Assembly: GCF_017086465.1 (NCBI RefSeq)
Contig: NZ_CP070961.1
Span: 1,736,001 to 1,800,000, forward strand
Origin: Nocardioides sp. zg-1228
GTDB lineage: Bacteria; Actinomycetota; Actinomycetes; Propionibacteriales; Nocardioidaceae
DNA: 64,000 nucleotides
Direction of reading: 5' to 3'
Made by a program: the position numbers and the translations under genes. Below the pieces are notes generated by a model. The model saw only the letters and a program-made list of their open reading frames with translations. It was not told the DNA's origin and did not search any database. Positions 38,316 through 47,268 of the stretch are shown piece after piece; the stretch's first letter is position 1; every line of letters begins with the position of its first letter.

Positions 38316-39764
38316 GTGCGTAGAGCAAAGATCGTCTGCACCCTCGGCCCCGCGGTGAACACCCCCGAGGGGATCCGATCACTCGTCGATGCCGGCATGG
38401 ACGTCGCCCGGCTCAACATGAGCCACGGCGCGTACGCCGACCACGAGGCCGTCTACCGGCTGGTCCGGCAGGCCTCCGACGACACCGGCCACGCGATCGG
38501 CATCTTCGCCGACCTGCAGGGACCCAAGATCCGCCTCGAGACGTTCGCCGCCGGTCCGGTCAGGCTCAAGCGCAGCGCGACCTTCACCATCACCACCCGT
38601 GACGTGGAGGGCACCGCGGAGATCTGCGGCACGACCTACAAGGGCCTGCCGCGCGACGTGAAGCCCGGCGACCCGCTGCTCATCGACGACGGCAAGGTGC
38701 GGCTCAGGGTCGTCTCCGTCGACGACACGGACGTCGTCACCGAGGTCGTCGTGCCGGGCAGGGTGTCCAACAACAAGGGCATCAACCTGCCGGGCGTCGC
38801 GGTGTCGGTGCCGGCGCTGTCGGCCAAGGACACCGAGGACCTGCGGTGGGCCCTCAAGCTCGGGGTGGACTTCGTGGCGCTGAGCTTCGTGCGCCACGCC
38901 GGGGACGCCGAGGACGTGCGCGCGGTGATGCGCGAGGAGAACATCCACGTCCCCGTCATCGCCAAGATCGAGAAGCCCCAGGCCCTCGACAACATCGACG
39001 AGATCGTCGACGCCTTCGACGGCATCATGGTCGCGCGCGGCGACCTCGGCGTGGAGTGCCCGCTCGAGGACGTGCCGATCCACCAGAAGCGCATCATCGA
39101 CAAGGCCCGGCGCAACGCCAAGCCCGTCATCGTCGCCACGCAGATGCTGGAGTCGATGATCAGCTCGCCCGCGCCGACGCGCGCCGAGGCCAGCGACGTG
39201 GCCAACGCCGTCCTCGACGGTGCCGACGCGGTCATGCTGTCCGGAGAGACCAGCGTGGGGGAGTACCCGATCGTCGCCGTGCGCACGATGGCGCGCATCG
39301 TGGAGTCCACCGAGGACCACGGGCTGAGCCACATGGCGGCAGTCACGTGGCAGCCGCACACCCGCGGGGGCATCATCGCCAAGGCGGCCGCCGAGGTCGC
39401 CGAGGCCGTGCACGCCAAGTACGTCGTGGCGTTCACGACCAGCGGAGACTCGGCCAAGCGTCTCTCGCGCTATCGCGGGCCGATCCCGATCCTCGCCTTC
39501 ACCCCTCGGGCCCGCACGCGCTCGCAGCTCGCGCTCACCTGGGGCGTCGAGACCTTCCAGGGCGCCCAGGTCGAGCACACCGACGAGATGGTGCGCCAGG
39601 TCGACGAGGCCCTCCTCGCCATCGGCCGGGTCAAGGAGGGCGACCTCGTGGTGATCATCGCGGGCGCCCCGCCCGGCATCCCCGGCTCGACCAACGCGCT
39701 GCGCATCCACCGGATGGGCGACGCCATCCACGGGGTGGCCCCGGCCTACCGCCGTCCCGGCTGA
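38316..39764 (+). CDS. pyk: pyruvate kinase
   Basis: Last step of glycolysis, making pyruvate and ATP from phosphoenolpyruvate. The 482-residue protein has RRAKIVCTLGPA at the N-terminus, MNMSHG-type LNMSHG, the active-site IAKIEKPQALDNIDEI, VARGDLGVE, and VIVATQMLESM. Start GTG 38316 gives the standard N-terminus. It is convergent with the HTH-LAGLIDADG gene, the two stops being adjacent with no gap. Confidence 0.96.
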   Translation: MRRAKIVCTLGPAVNTPEGIRSLVDAGMDVARLNMSHGAYADHEAVYRLVRQASDDTGHAIGIFADLQGPKIRLETFAAGPVRLKRSATFTITTRDVEGTAEICGTTYKGLPRDVKPGDPLLIDDGKVRLRVVSVDDTDVVTEVVVPGRVSNNKGINLPGVAVSVPALSAKDTEDLRWALKLGVDFVALSFVRHAGDAEDVRAVMREENIHVPVIAKIEKPQALDNIDEIVDAFDGIMVARGDLGVECPLEDVPIHQKRIIDKARRNAKPVIVATQMLESMISSPAPTRAEASDVANAVLDGADAVMLSGETSVGEYPIVAVRTMARIVESTEDHGLSHMAAVTWQPHTRGGIIAKAAAEVAEAVHAKYVVAFTTSGDSAKRLSRYRGPIPILAFTPRARTRSQLALTWGVETFQGAQVEHTDEMVRQVDEALLAIGRVKEGDLVVIIAGAPPGIPGSTNALRIHRMGDAIHGVAPAYRRPG

Positions 39765-40514
39765 TCAGCGCTTGGGCCCGATCAGGTCGTCGAGCCGGGC
39801 GACGGCCTCGCGGCGGGAGACCGACACGACCCGCGGCGCCGACCGGCGCCACGCGACGCCGGCCAGGTCGAGCGCCCACGTGCACAGGCCGAGGATGTCG
39901 TCGGAGGCGTTGACGAACTGCCACCTCGGATAGTCGTGGCGGCGCGTGACGCCGTCGACGGTGCGCGTGGCGCGGTTGACCACCCGGCACCCGTCGGAGT
40001 GGAAGAGACCGCGCAGGAAGTGGTCAGGGTGCGCCGCCACCACCTCCTCCTGCCACGCCTCGAGCACGATGGGTCGCTCGTGCTTGCGGCCCGGGCCGTG
40101 CTGGGGGAGCAGGCACGGCCAGTGCTTCCAGCTGCTCTGGACGACGCTCGTGCCCGGAGCATCGACGGTGCAGACCGCGCCCGGGTGCAGCGAACGCATC
40201 AGGCCCGCCACGTCTGCCACGATGCCGGCGAGGGTGGCGTCGCAGGAGATGCGGAGGGTGGTGTGGCTGCCGTGCCGCGAGACGCAGCCGTCGCCGAGGT
40301 AGAAGCCGAGCAGGGCCGCGTAGTCGGCCCCCGGCGAGGGTGCCGCGCCCCAGCAGACGGCACAGCCGGGCCCGAGCGTGGGCGGACCGTGCGCCCACGA
40401 TCGGATCGTCGACCGGGCCACCCCCGTCGCGCGGCTGACGGCGCTCACCGTGGCCCCGGCCGACAGCAGGGCAAGCGCCCGGGTCCGCTCGCTGACTCCG
40501 TACACGGACGCCAT
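39765..40514 (-). CDS. HTH plus LAGLIDADG-like endonuclease-family protein
   Basis: A 249-residue protein. The N-terminal resolvase-like HTH (residues 5-40) includes VSAVSRATGVARSTIRSW. A CxxC-like CAVC follows, then two LAGLIDADG-type motifs, ALLGFYLGDGCVS at about residue 68 and HFLRGLFHSDGCR at about 170. The pair of acidic DG ends is the catalytic hallmark of homing endonucleases, yet no intron or intein surrounds it. ATG 40514 is 40 bp downstream of the CAA tRNA on the same strand. It could be a domesticated DNA-binding protein. Confidence 0.75.
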   Translation of the reverse strand: MASVYGVSERTRALALLSAGATVSAVSRATGVARSTIRSWAHGPPTLGPGCAVCWGAAPSPGADYAALLGFYLGDGCVSRHGSHTTLRISCDATLAGIVADVAGLMRSLHPGAVCTVDAPGTSVVQSSWKHWPCLLPQHGPGRKHERPIVLEAWQEEVVAAHPDHFLRGLFHSDGCRVVNRATRTVDGVTRRHDYPRWQFVNASDDILGLCTWALDLAGVAWRRSAPRVVSVSRREAVARLDDLIGPKR

Positions 40515-40554
40515 CGTGGACCGCGGCACCGACAGCGGGGCGCCAGGTCGCGGG

Positions 40555-40627
40555 TGCCCCGGGTGAGATTCGAACTCACACTGAATGCTGTTTGAGAGCA
40601 TCGCCTCTGCCGTTGGGCTACCGGGGC
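40555..40627 (-). tRNA. tRNA with anticodon CAA (tRNA-Leu), short variable arm
   Basis: 73 nt. Acceptor GCCCCGG pairs with CCGGGGC, discriminator A, D-stem GCC/GGC, anticodon stem ATGCT/AGCAT around CTCAAAC, a 5-nt variable loop TCAGT and T-arm GTGAG/CTCAC. CAA reads UUG (Leu), but bacterial tRNA-Leu normally has a long variable arm. CCA is not encoded. The cloverleaf is perfect, so the gene looks functional; its amino-acid identity is uncertain. Confidence 0.85.
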
Positions 40628-40655
40628 CGAGTCGGCGTCGGAACCCTATCCGAAC

Positions 40656-40661
40656 TAGCCT
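40656..40661 (+). promoter_or_regulatory. -10 element of pdtaR (leaderless)
   Basis: TAGCCT followed by 7 nt and GTG 40669, with no Shine-Dalgarno. It lies 29 bp beyond the 5' end of the divergent CAA tRNA. Confidence 0.5.
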
Positions 40662-40668
40662 TGGCGTC

Positions 40669-41328
40669 GTGACGCAGCCCGACGCCGGACGACCCCTCGC
40701 CAGCCCCGACGCGGACGACGTGCGCCGGGTCGTGATCGCCGAGGACGAGGCGCTGATCCGGATGGACCTGGCCGAGATGCTCGCCGAGGAGGGCTACGAC
40801 GTGGTCGGGCAGGCCGGCGACGGCCGGCGGGCCGTCGAGCTGGCCCGCGACCTCCGGCCCGACCTGGTGATCCTCGACGTCAAGATGCCGGTCCTCGACG
40901 GCATCGCCGCCGCCGAGCTGATCGCGGGGGAGCGGATCGCCCCGGTGGTCATCCTCACCGCGTTCGCCCAGCGCGACCTGGTGGCGCGCGCGCGCGACGC
41001 CGGGGCGATGGCCTACCTCGTCAAGCCCTTCCAGCGCAGCGACCTGGTGCCGGCGATCGAGATGGCGGTGAGCCGCTTCGCCGAGATCGCCGTCCTCGAG
41101 CGCGAGGTCTCCGACCTCCGGGAGTCGCTCGCCACGCGCAAGTCGGTCGACCGTGCCAAGGGCGTGCTGCAGGCGCAGCTGGGGCTGACCGAGCCCGAGG
41201 CGTTCCGCTGGATCCAGAAGACCGCCATGGACCTGCGGCTGTCGATGAGGCAGGTCGCCGACGGGGTCGTGGAGCACGGCGTGGCCGGGCTGGCCGACGA
41301 GGGCGGCGCGACCGCGGATCCCGCCTGA
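40669..41328 (+). CDS. pdtaR: ANTAR-domain response regulator (PdtaR-like)
   Basis: A 219-residue two-component regulator that controls transcription antitermination by binding RNA hairpins. The receiver domain (residues 18-135) has the acidic pocket VVIAEDEALI, phospho-acceptor D70 in LVILDVKMP and the Lys in YLVKPF. The C-terminal ANTAR domain (about 145-205) has RAKGVLQAQLGLTEPEAF and WIQKTAMDLRLSM. Similarity and position next to pyk match mycobacterial Rv1626. The partner PdtaS kinase is not in the window. Confidence 0.9.
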   Translation: MTQPDAGRPLASPDADDVRRVVIAEDEALIRMDLAEMLAEEGYDVVGQAGDGRRAVELARDLRPDLVILDVKMPVLDGIAAAELIAGERIAPVVILTAFAQRDLVARARDAGAMAYLVKPFQRSDLVPAIEMAVSRFAEIAVLEREVSDLRESLATRKSVDRAKGVLQAQLGLTEPEAFRWIQKTAMDLRLSMRQVADGVVEHGVAGLADEGGATADPA

Positions 41329-41530
41329 CGCAGCCGTTCGTCAAGCGTTCCTCAAGAGGGTCGAGGGCCACTGCGCTCGCGCTCGCCCCCGGTACGGACC
41401 GCTTGGTCACGAAACGGCAACGGCCCGCAACTCGGCGGCTGCAATCGTGTCCTGGGCCACATCGCGAGTGTTAGGTTCCCGCCACGAGGCTGCCGAGGTG
41501 GGCAGTCCACCGAGAACTACGGAGGGGTCC

Positions 41531-42700
41531 ATGATCCGCTCATCCAAGTCCTGGCAGGCCGTCGCTGCAGCGGCAGTCGCCGGTTTGGTACTGACCGCGT
41601 GCGGCACGACCGAGGACGACGGCGAGAGCGCCGGAGGGGGCGGCAGCGGCGGCGGCAGCAGCGAGGCCGCCTGCGACCTGAAGCTGGCGTTCTTCGGCCC
41701 GGAGACGGGCCCCGCGTCCGGTCTCGGCAAGCCGATCATCCAGGGTGCCGAGCTCGCCGTCGACCAGTACAACGACGAGGCCGAGTGCGAGGTCGAGCTG
41801 GTCAACTACGACTCGCAGGGCTCGCCCGACGAGGCCCCGTCCCTGGCCACCGAGGTCGCCGGCGACGAGTCGATCATCGGTGTCGTCGGTCCCGCCTTCT
41901 CCGGCGAGTCCGCGGCCGCCGGCCCGATCTTCGCCGAGGCCGGCGTCGCGACCGTCAGCCCGTCGGCCACCAACCCGGCGCTGTCCGAGAACGGGTGGGA
42001 CACCTTCCACCGCGCCCTCGGCAACGACGCCACCCAGGGTCCGGCCGCCGCGGCCTACATCAAGGACACCCTCAAGGCCAAGAAGTCCTACATCATCGAC
42101 GACGCCACGGAGTACGGCGCAGGCCTGGCCGGCATCGTCGAGAAGGACCTCGGCGCCGACGCCGTGGCCGGCACCGACACCATCCAGACCGGTGACACCG
42201 ACTTCTCCGCCACCGTCAGCAAGGTCGTCGACTCCGGCGCCGACGCCGTCTTCTTCGGTGGCTACTACGCCGAGGCGACCATCCTCATCGGGCAGCTCCG
42301 CGACGGCGGCTTCGACGGCACGTTCGTCGTGGCGGACGGCGTGAAGGACCCGGCCTTCCTCGACGCCGGTGGCTCTGCCGAGGGCACGATCATCACCTGC
42401 CCCTGCATCCCCGACACCGACCCGGCCGTGGCCGACTTCGCCTCCGCCTACGAGGACGAGTTCGGCGAGGCTCCCGGCACCTACGCCGCCGAGGCCTACG
42501 ACGCCGCGACGATCTTCCTCGACGGCATCAAGGACGGCGTCACCGACCGCGAGGCGATGCTCGAGTTCGTCAACAGCTACGACGAGGCCGGCATCACCAA
42601 GCAGCTCAAGTTCGACGAGACCGGTGAGCCCGCGGACGTCCACGTCTACGCCTACACGGTGGACGGCGGCGAGATCGTCCCCGAGGGCGAGATCAAGTGA
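41531..42700 (+). CDS. livK: branched-chain amino acid ABC transporter substrate-binding lipoprotein
   Basis: A 389-residue type I periplasmic-binding protein exposed on the membrane. The lipobox LVLTAC puts the lipidated Cys at residue 24, followed by a Gly/Ser linker. The domain shows LKLAFFGPETGPASG at about 50, GVVGPAFSGESAAAGPIF and VSPSATNPALSENG. ATG 41531 has GGAGGGG just upstream. A TTAGGT hexamer at 41471-41476 suggests a leader of about 50 nt. First gene of livKHMGF. Confidence 0.92.
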   Translation: MIRSSKSWQAVAAAAVAGLVLTACGTTEDDGESAGGGGSGGGSSEAACDLKLAFFGPETGPASGLGKPIIQGAELAVDQYNDEAECEVELVNYDSQGSPDEAPSLATEVAGDESIIGVVGPAFSGESAAAGPIFAEAGVATVSPSATNPALSENGWDTFHRALGNDATQGPAAAAYIKDTLKAKKSYIIDDATEYGAGLAGIVEKDLGADAVAGTDTIQTGDTDFSATVSKVVDSGADAVFFGGYYAEATILIGQLRDGGFDGTFVVADGVKDPAFLDAGGSAEGTIITCPCIPDTDPAVADFASAYEDEFGEAPGTYAAEAYDAATIFLDGIKDGVTDREAMLEFVNSYDEAGITKQLKFDETGEPADVHVYAYTVDGGEIVPEGEIK

Positions 42701-42726
42701 TCGACCGCTAGATCGTACGCACGACA

Positions 42727-42759
42727 GGCGCGGCCGGGGACGACGTCCCCGGCCGCGCC
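42727..42759 (+). terminator. intercistronic hairpin between livK and livH
   Basis: 15-bp perfect arms beginning GGCGCGGCCGGGGAC around a 3-nt loop. The strong stem inside the operon probably stabilises the livK message or partly terminates, giving excess binding protein over permease. Confidence 0.7.
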
Positions 42760-42806
42760 GACGTCCACGATCCGACGCGCTGGATACTGCGGCCAGGAGG
42801 CCTTGC

Positions 42807-43796
42807 GTGAACTTCGAGTTCTTCTTCAACAACCTGCCCGGGCTCACCGTGTCCGGGCTCGCGTTCGGCGCCATCTACGCGCTGATCGCCCTGGGCTACA
42901 CGATGGTCTACGGCGTGCTGCAGCTGATCAACTTCGCGCACTCCGAGGTGTTCATGTACGGCACCTTCGCCATGCTGTGGACCGTCATGGCGCTGGGGGG
43001 AGCGGACGCGAGCGGTGTGCAGCTCGTGCTGATCCTGTTGGCCTCCTTGGTGGCGGCGATGCTGATGTCCGCCGCCATCGCGCTGATCCTCGAACGGGTG
43101 GCCTACCGCCCGCTGATCAAGCGCAACGCCCCCCGCCTGATCGCGCTCATCTCGGCCATCGGCGCGAGCTTCGTGCTCGCCGAGCTGATGGGCCTGCGCG
43201 ACCGGGTCGCCGGCTGGTTCGGGCTCGATGACGACCTCTCGGCCTACGTCGGCAAGGCCCGCATCAACAACAGCATCGCCGACGTCGTCAACGCGCCCCG
43301 CTGGGAGATCGGGGGCGTCAACGTGTCGAGCATCGACATCCTGGTGATCTGCTCCGCCGTCGGGATGATGGTCGTCGTGGACCAGTTCGTGCGCCGCTCC
43401 AAGCTGGGCAAGGGCATCCGGGCCACGGCCCAGGACGCCGAGACGGCGTCGATGATGGGCGTCAACCCGACGCGCACCATCCAGATGACGTTCCTCATCG
43501 GCGGCCTGATGGCCGGCGTCGCGGCGTTCCTCTACATGCTCAAGATCGAGACGACGAAGTTCGACATGGGCTTCCTGCTCGGCGTCAAGGCGTTCACCGC
43601 CGCCGTCCTCGGCGGCATCGGCAACCTGCGCGGCGCTCTGTTGGGCGGGCTGGTGCTGGGCGTCGCCGAGAACTGGGGCGCTGCGCTCCTCGGCACCGAG
43701 TGGCGCCACGTCGTCGCCTTCGTTCTGCTGGTGGTCATCCTTCTCGTCCGGCCCACGGGCCTGTTGGGTGAGTCGCTCGGAAAGGCCCGCGCATGA
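42807..43796 (+). CDS. livH: branched-chain amino acid ABC transporter permease
   Basis: A 329-residue inner-membrane permease with eight or more transmembrane helices. It has the LivH signature LAFGAIYALIALGYTMVYGV, INFAHSEVFMYG and, near the C-terminus, GVKAFTAAVLGGIGNLRGA. Start GTG 42807 has AGGAGG 7 nt upstream. Its stop overlaps the livM ATG. Confidence 0.93.
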   Translation: MNFEFFFNNLPGLTVSGLAFGAIYALIALGYTMVYGVLQLINFAHSEVFMYGTFAMLWTVMALGGADASGVQLVLILLASLVAAMLMSAAIALILERVAYRPLIKRNAPRLIALISAIGASFVLAELMGLRDRVAGWFGLDDDLSAYVGKARINNSIADVVNAPRWEIGGVNVSSIDILVICSAVGMMVVVDQFVRRSKLGKGIRATAQDAETASMMGVNPTRTIQMTFLIGGLMAGVAAFLYMLKIETTKFDMGFLLGVKAFTAAVLGGIGNLRGALLGGLVLGVAENWGAALLGTEWRHVVAFVLLVVILLVRPTGLLGESLGKARA

Positions 43797-44926
43797 GCAA
43801 GCTCAAGGACTCCCTCTCGCGGATGCCCAAGCCGGTCAAGATCGTGCTCTGGGTCCTCCTCGCACTCTTCGCCTACGCGCTCCCGCTCCTGGAGCCCCCG
43901 TTCATCACCACGCCCGGGGTCGACTTCGGCGGCGTGCTCTTCATCGTCACCATGTACATGCTGGTCGCGCTAGGTCTCAACATCGTCGTCGGCTACGCCG
44001 GACTGCTCGACCTCGGCTACGTCGGGTTCTACGCGATCGGCGCCTACACCGCGGCCATCCTGACGTCGTACCACGCCCACTGGCCGCTGCTGCTGGCCAT
44101 CCCCGCGGCCGTCGTGGCCACCACCATCTCCGGCGTCATGCTGGGGGCGCCGACGCTGCGGGTGCGGGGTGACTACCTCGCCATCGTGACCCTCGGCTTC
44201 GGCGAGATCATCCGCCTCGTCGCGGTCAACACCGAGTGGCTGGGCGACGCGAAGGGCATCAGCAACATCGCCCGCCCGCCGAGCCTGGGCGGCACCGAGG
44301 GCCTGTTCGAGGTCCCGCACCTCTACTGGGGCGACGGCACCGTGCTGCTCGACACCCAGGACACCACCAAGTTCCTGGTGTTCGGCGTGCTCGACCAGAT
44401 CCCCTACTACTGGATGGGCCTGACGGTCGTCATCGTCGTCCTGTTCGCCGACTACCTCATCAAGAACAGCCGCGTCGGCCGCGCCTGGGAGGCCACCCGC
44501 GAGGACGAGGACGCCGCCGAGCTGATGGGCGTGCCGACCTTCCGGTTCAAGCTGCTGGCCTTCGCCACGGGTGCCTTCATCGGCGGACTGGCCGGTTCGC
44601 TCTACGCGAGTCGACAGAGCTTCATCAACCCCGCCTCCTTCCTGCTGCTCTTCTCGATCCTGTTCCTGGCCGCCGTCGTGGTCGGTGGACAGGGCAACCG
44701 CTGGGGCGTCCTCGTCGGCGCCGCGCTGGTGGCCTACCTGCCCCAGCGGTTCCGCGAGTTCGACGACTTCCGCGTGCTCGTCTTCGGCCTGGCACTGGTC
44801 CTGCTCGCGGTCCTGCGACCCGAGGGCCTGTTCCCGCCGAAGCGGACCGTGCGAGCCAAGCAGCTGGAGCACGAGCTCGACGAGCTCGAAGAAGGCACCG
44901 AAGGAGAGGAGGGGGCACGTGTCTGA
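43793..44926 (+). CDS. livM: branched-chain amino acid ABC transporter permease
   Basis: A 377-residue permease with about ten transmembrane helices. Family segments are LNIVVGYAGLLDLGYVGFYAIGAY and RVRGDYLAIVTLGFGEIIRL, plus NRWGVLVGA near the end. The C-terminus is an acidic cytoplasmic tail (DELEEGTEGEEG). It overlaps livH by 4 bp and livG by 8 bp. Confidence 0.93.
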   Translation: MSKLKDSLSRMPKPVKIVLWVLLALFAYALPLLEPPFITTPGVDFGGVLFIVTMYMLVALGLNIVVGYAGLLDLGYVGFYAIGAYTAAILTSYHAHWPLLLAIPAAVVATTISGVMLGAPTLRVRGDYLAIVTLGFGEIIRLVAVNTEWLGDAKGISNIARPPSLGGTEGLFEVPHLYWGDGTVLLDTQDTTKFLVFGVLDQIPYYWMGLTVVIVVLFADYLIKNSRVGRAWEATREDEDAAELMGVPTFRFKLLAFATGAFIGGLAGSLYASRQSFINPASFLLLFSILFLAAVVVGGQGNRWGVLVGAALVAYLPQRFREFDDFRVLVFGLALVLLAVLRPEGLFPPKRTVRAKQLEHELDELEEGTEGEEGARV

Positions 44927-45701
44927 CGCACGCATCCTCGAAGTGGACCACCTGACGCTCAGGTTCGGCGGCCTCACGGCGCTCGACGACGTGAGCTTCG
45001 ACATCAAGGAGGGCGAGATCCTCGGCCTCATCGGCCCCAACGGGGCCGGCAAGACCACCTGCTTCAACGCCATCACCGGCGTCTACAAGCCCACCTCCGG
45101 GACGATCCGCTTCCAGGGCGAGTCGCTGGCGGGCAAGAAGCGCTTCCAGATCACCCAGGCCGGGATCGCCCGGACGTTCCAGAACATCCGACTCTTCCCG
45201 GCCATGACCGCGCTGGAGAACGTGCTCGTGGGCGCCGACGCCCAGCACACCACGGGCATCGTCAGCGCCCTCTTCCGGCTGCCCAAGCACCGCCGGGAGG
45301 AGGCGGCCGGCCACGACCGGGCGATGGAGCTGCTGCGGTTCATGGGACTGGCCCGGCAGGCCGACGAGCTGGCCGCCAACCTGTCCTACGGCGACCAGCG
45401 CCGTCTCGAGATCGCCCGCGCCATGGCGACCCAGCCCAAGCTGATCTGCCTCGACGAGCCGGCGGCCGGCTTCAACCCGCAGGAGAAGCGCACCCTGATG
45501 GACCTGATCCGCAAGGTGCGCGACCGGGGCTTCACCGTGCTGCTCATCGAGCACGACATGCGTCTGGTCATGGGCGTCACCGACCGGATCGTCGTGCTCG
45601 AGTTCGGCAAGTTGATCGCCGAGGGCGCCCCGGCGGAGATCCGCGACAACCCTGCGGTCATCGCCGCCTACCTCGGAGTGGAGGAAGAAGATGCTTCTTG
45701 A
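44919..45701 (+). CDS. livG: branched-chain amino acid ABC transporter ATP-binding protein
   Basis: A 260-residue ATPase. Walker A is GPNGAGKTT, the LivG-type signature is LSYGDQRRLEIARA, Walker B is LICLDEPAAGFNP and the H-loop is LLIEHDM. The helical insert and the AGIARTFQNIRLFPAMT segment are typical of LivG. Start GTG 44919 lies in the livM tail behind AAGGAGAGGAGG. Confidence 0.94.
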   Translation: MSDARILEVDHLTLRFGGLTALDDVSFDIKEGEILGLIGPNGAGKTTCFNAITGVYKPTSGTIRFQGESLAGKKRFQITQAGIARTFQNIRLFPAMTALENVLVGADAQHTTGIVSALFRLPKHRREEAAGHDRAMELLRFMGLARQADELAANLSYGDQRRLEIARAMATQPKLICLDEPAAGFNPQEKRTLMDLIRKVRDRGFTVLLIEHDMRLVMGVTDRIVVLEFGKLIAEGAPAEIRDNPAVIAAYLGVEEEDAS

Positions 45702-46410
45702 GGTGGAGGGGCTGTGTGTCAACTACGGGCACATCGAGGCCATCCGTGACATCAGCTTCAGCGTGCCCGAGGGCAGCGTCACGACCCTGATCGGCGCCAA
45801 CGGCGCCGGGAAGACGACGACGCTCAAGACCCTCTCCGGCATCCGCAAGGTGCGGACCGGGTCGGTGAAGTTCGACGGCAAGGACATCACCCACGACGCC
45901 CCCTACGACCGGGTCAAGCTGGGGATCAGCCAGTCCCCGGAGGGACGTCGCTGCTTCGTGGGCATGACCGTGCGCGAGAACCTGGAGATGGGCGCCTTCG
46001 TGCGCAACGACCGCAAGACCCAGGCCTATCAGGACGACGTCGACCGAGTGCTCGCGCTGTTCCCGCGCCTGGCCGAGCGGATCAACCAGTCCGCCGGCAC
46101 GATGTCGGGCGGCGAGCAGCAGATGCTCGCCATCGGGCGTGCCCTCATGGCGCGGCCGCGGCTGCTCCTGCTCGACGAGCCGTCGATGGGCCTGGCGCCC
46201 AAGCTCATCGCGCAGATCTTCGCGATCATCAAGGAGATCAACGCTCAGGGCACCACGGTGCTGCTCGTGGAGCAGAACGCCGCCCAGGCGCTCAAGGCGG
46301 CCGACGACGCCCACATCCTCGAGACGGGCGAGATCGTCCGCTCGGGCAAGGGGAGGGACCTCGCCGGCGACGACGCCGTCAAGGCCGCCTACCTCGGCGG
46401 AGACATCTGA
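45691..46410 (+). CDS. livF: branched-chain amino acid ABC transporter ATP-binding protein
   Basis: A 239-residue ATPase, partner of LivG. Walker A is GANGAGKTT, the signature is MSGGEQQMLAIGRALM, Walker B is LLLLDEPSMGLAP and the H-loop is LLVEQNA. It starts at ATG 45691 inside livG and is the last gene of the operon, ending in a bidirectional hairpin. Confidence 0.94.
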   Translation: MLLEVEGLCVNYGHIEAIRDISFSVPEGSVTTLIGANGAGKTTTLKTLSGIRKVRTGSVKFDGKDITHDAPYDRVKLGISQSPEGRRCFVGMTVRENLEMGAFVRNDRKTQAYQDDVDRVLALFPRLAERINQSAGTMSGGEQQMLAIGRALMARPRLLLLDEPSMGLAPKLIAQIFAIIKEINAQGTTVLLVEQNAAQALKAADDAHILETGEIVRSGKGRDLAGDDAVKAAYLGGDI

Positions 46411-46415
46411 GTCAC

Positions 46416-46474
46416 CCACCACGTACGACACAGGGCCCAGCCGATCCGGCTGGGCCCTGCGTCGTAGGTGGTGG
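46416..46474. terminator. bidirectional terminator between convergent ABC operons
   Basis: A perfect 13-bp core, CAGGGCCCAGCCG/CGGCTGGGCCCTG (46431-46443 and 46447-46459) around ATC, extended by imperfect outer arms (CCACCAC..., ...GTGGTGG). It serves livF on the plus strand and the polar amino-acid ATPase on the minus strand. Confidence 0.8.
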
Positions 46475-46516
46475 CGCCTCCGGGCGGGAGTCGTCGAGGG
46501 AGGCGTCGGAGGAGCG

Positions 46517-47266
46517 TCAGAGCACCTTCGACAAGAAGGCCTGGGTCCGCTCGTGCTGCGGGTGGGCGAGCACCTCGCGCGGGTCGCCCTCCTCCACGAT
46601 GACGCCGTCGTCCATGAAGACCAGCTTGTCGCCGACCTCGCGGGCGAAGCCCATCTCGTGGGTCACGACCATCATCGTCATGCCCTCGGAGGCGAGCGTC
46701 TTCATCACCTCGAGCACGTCGCCGACCAGCTCGGGGTCGAGCGCCGAGGTGGGCTCGTCGAAGAGCATCATGTCGGGGTCCATCGACAGCGCCCGGGCGA
46801 TGGCCACGCGCTGCTGCTGCCCGCCCGAGAGGTGGGCGGGATAGACGTTCTCGCGACCGCTGAGCCCGACCTTGTCGAGGTTGGCGCGGGCGACCTCGAT
46901 CGCCTCCTTCTTGGAACGACCCTTCACCTTCTGCTGCGCGACGGTGAGGTTGCGCAGCACGTTCATGTGGGGGAAGAGGTTGAACTGCTGGAACACCATC
47001 CCGATGCGCGAGCGCATGGCGTCGAGATCGGTCTCCGGATCGGTGATGTCGATGCCCTCGACGAGGATCTGGCCGCTGTCGGGCTCCTCGAGCCGGTTGA
47101 CGCATCGCAACAGGGTCGACTTGCCCGAGCCCGAGGGTCCGATCACGCAGACCACCTCGCCGTCGTCGACGTGGAAGTCGATGCCCTTGAGCACCTCGTT
47201 GGACCCGAACGACTTGTGCAGGTCGCGGATCTGGATGGCGGGAGCCGCCTGGACGCTCTCGGTCAT
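46517..47266 (-). CDS. polar amino acid ABC transporter ATP-binding protein (GlnQ-like)
   Basis: A 249-residue ATPase. Walker A is GPSGSGKST, the Q-loop region is [18 protein letters not shown], the signature is [15 protein letters not shown], Walker B is [14 protein letters not shown] and the H-loop is VVTHEMGFA. These match the glutamine/glutamate subfamily. ATG 47266 follows the permease by 2 nt. Last gene of the minus-strand transporter operon. Confidence 0.94.
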   Translation of the reverse strand: MTESVQAAPAIQIRDLHKSFGSNEVLKGIDFHVDDGEVVCVIGPSGSGKSTLLRCVNRLEEPDSGQILVEGIDITDPETDLDAMRSRIGMVFQQFNLFPHMNVLRNLTVAQQKVKGRSKKEAIEVARANLDKVGLSGRENVYPAHLSGGQQQRVAIARALSMDPDMMLFDEPTSALDPELVGDVLEVMKTLASEGMTMMVVTHEMGFAREVGDKLVFMDDGVIVEEGDPREVLAHPQHERTQAFLSKVL

Positions 47267-47268
47267 GG

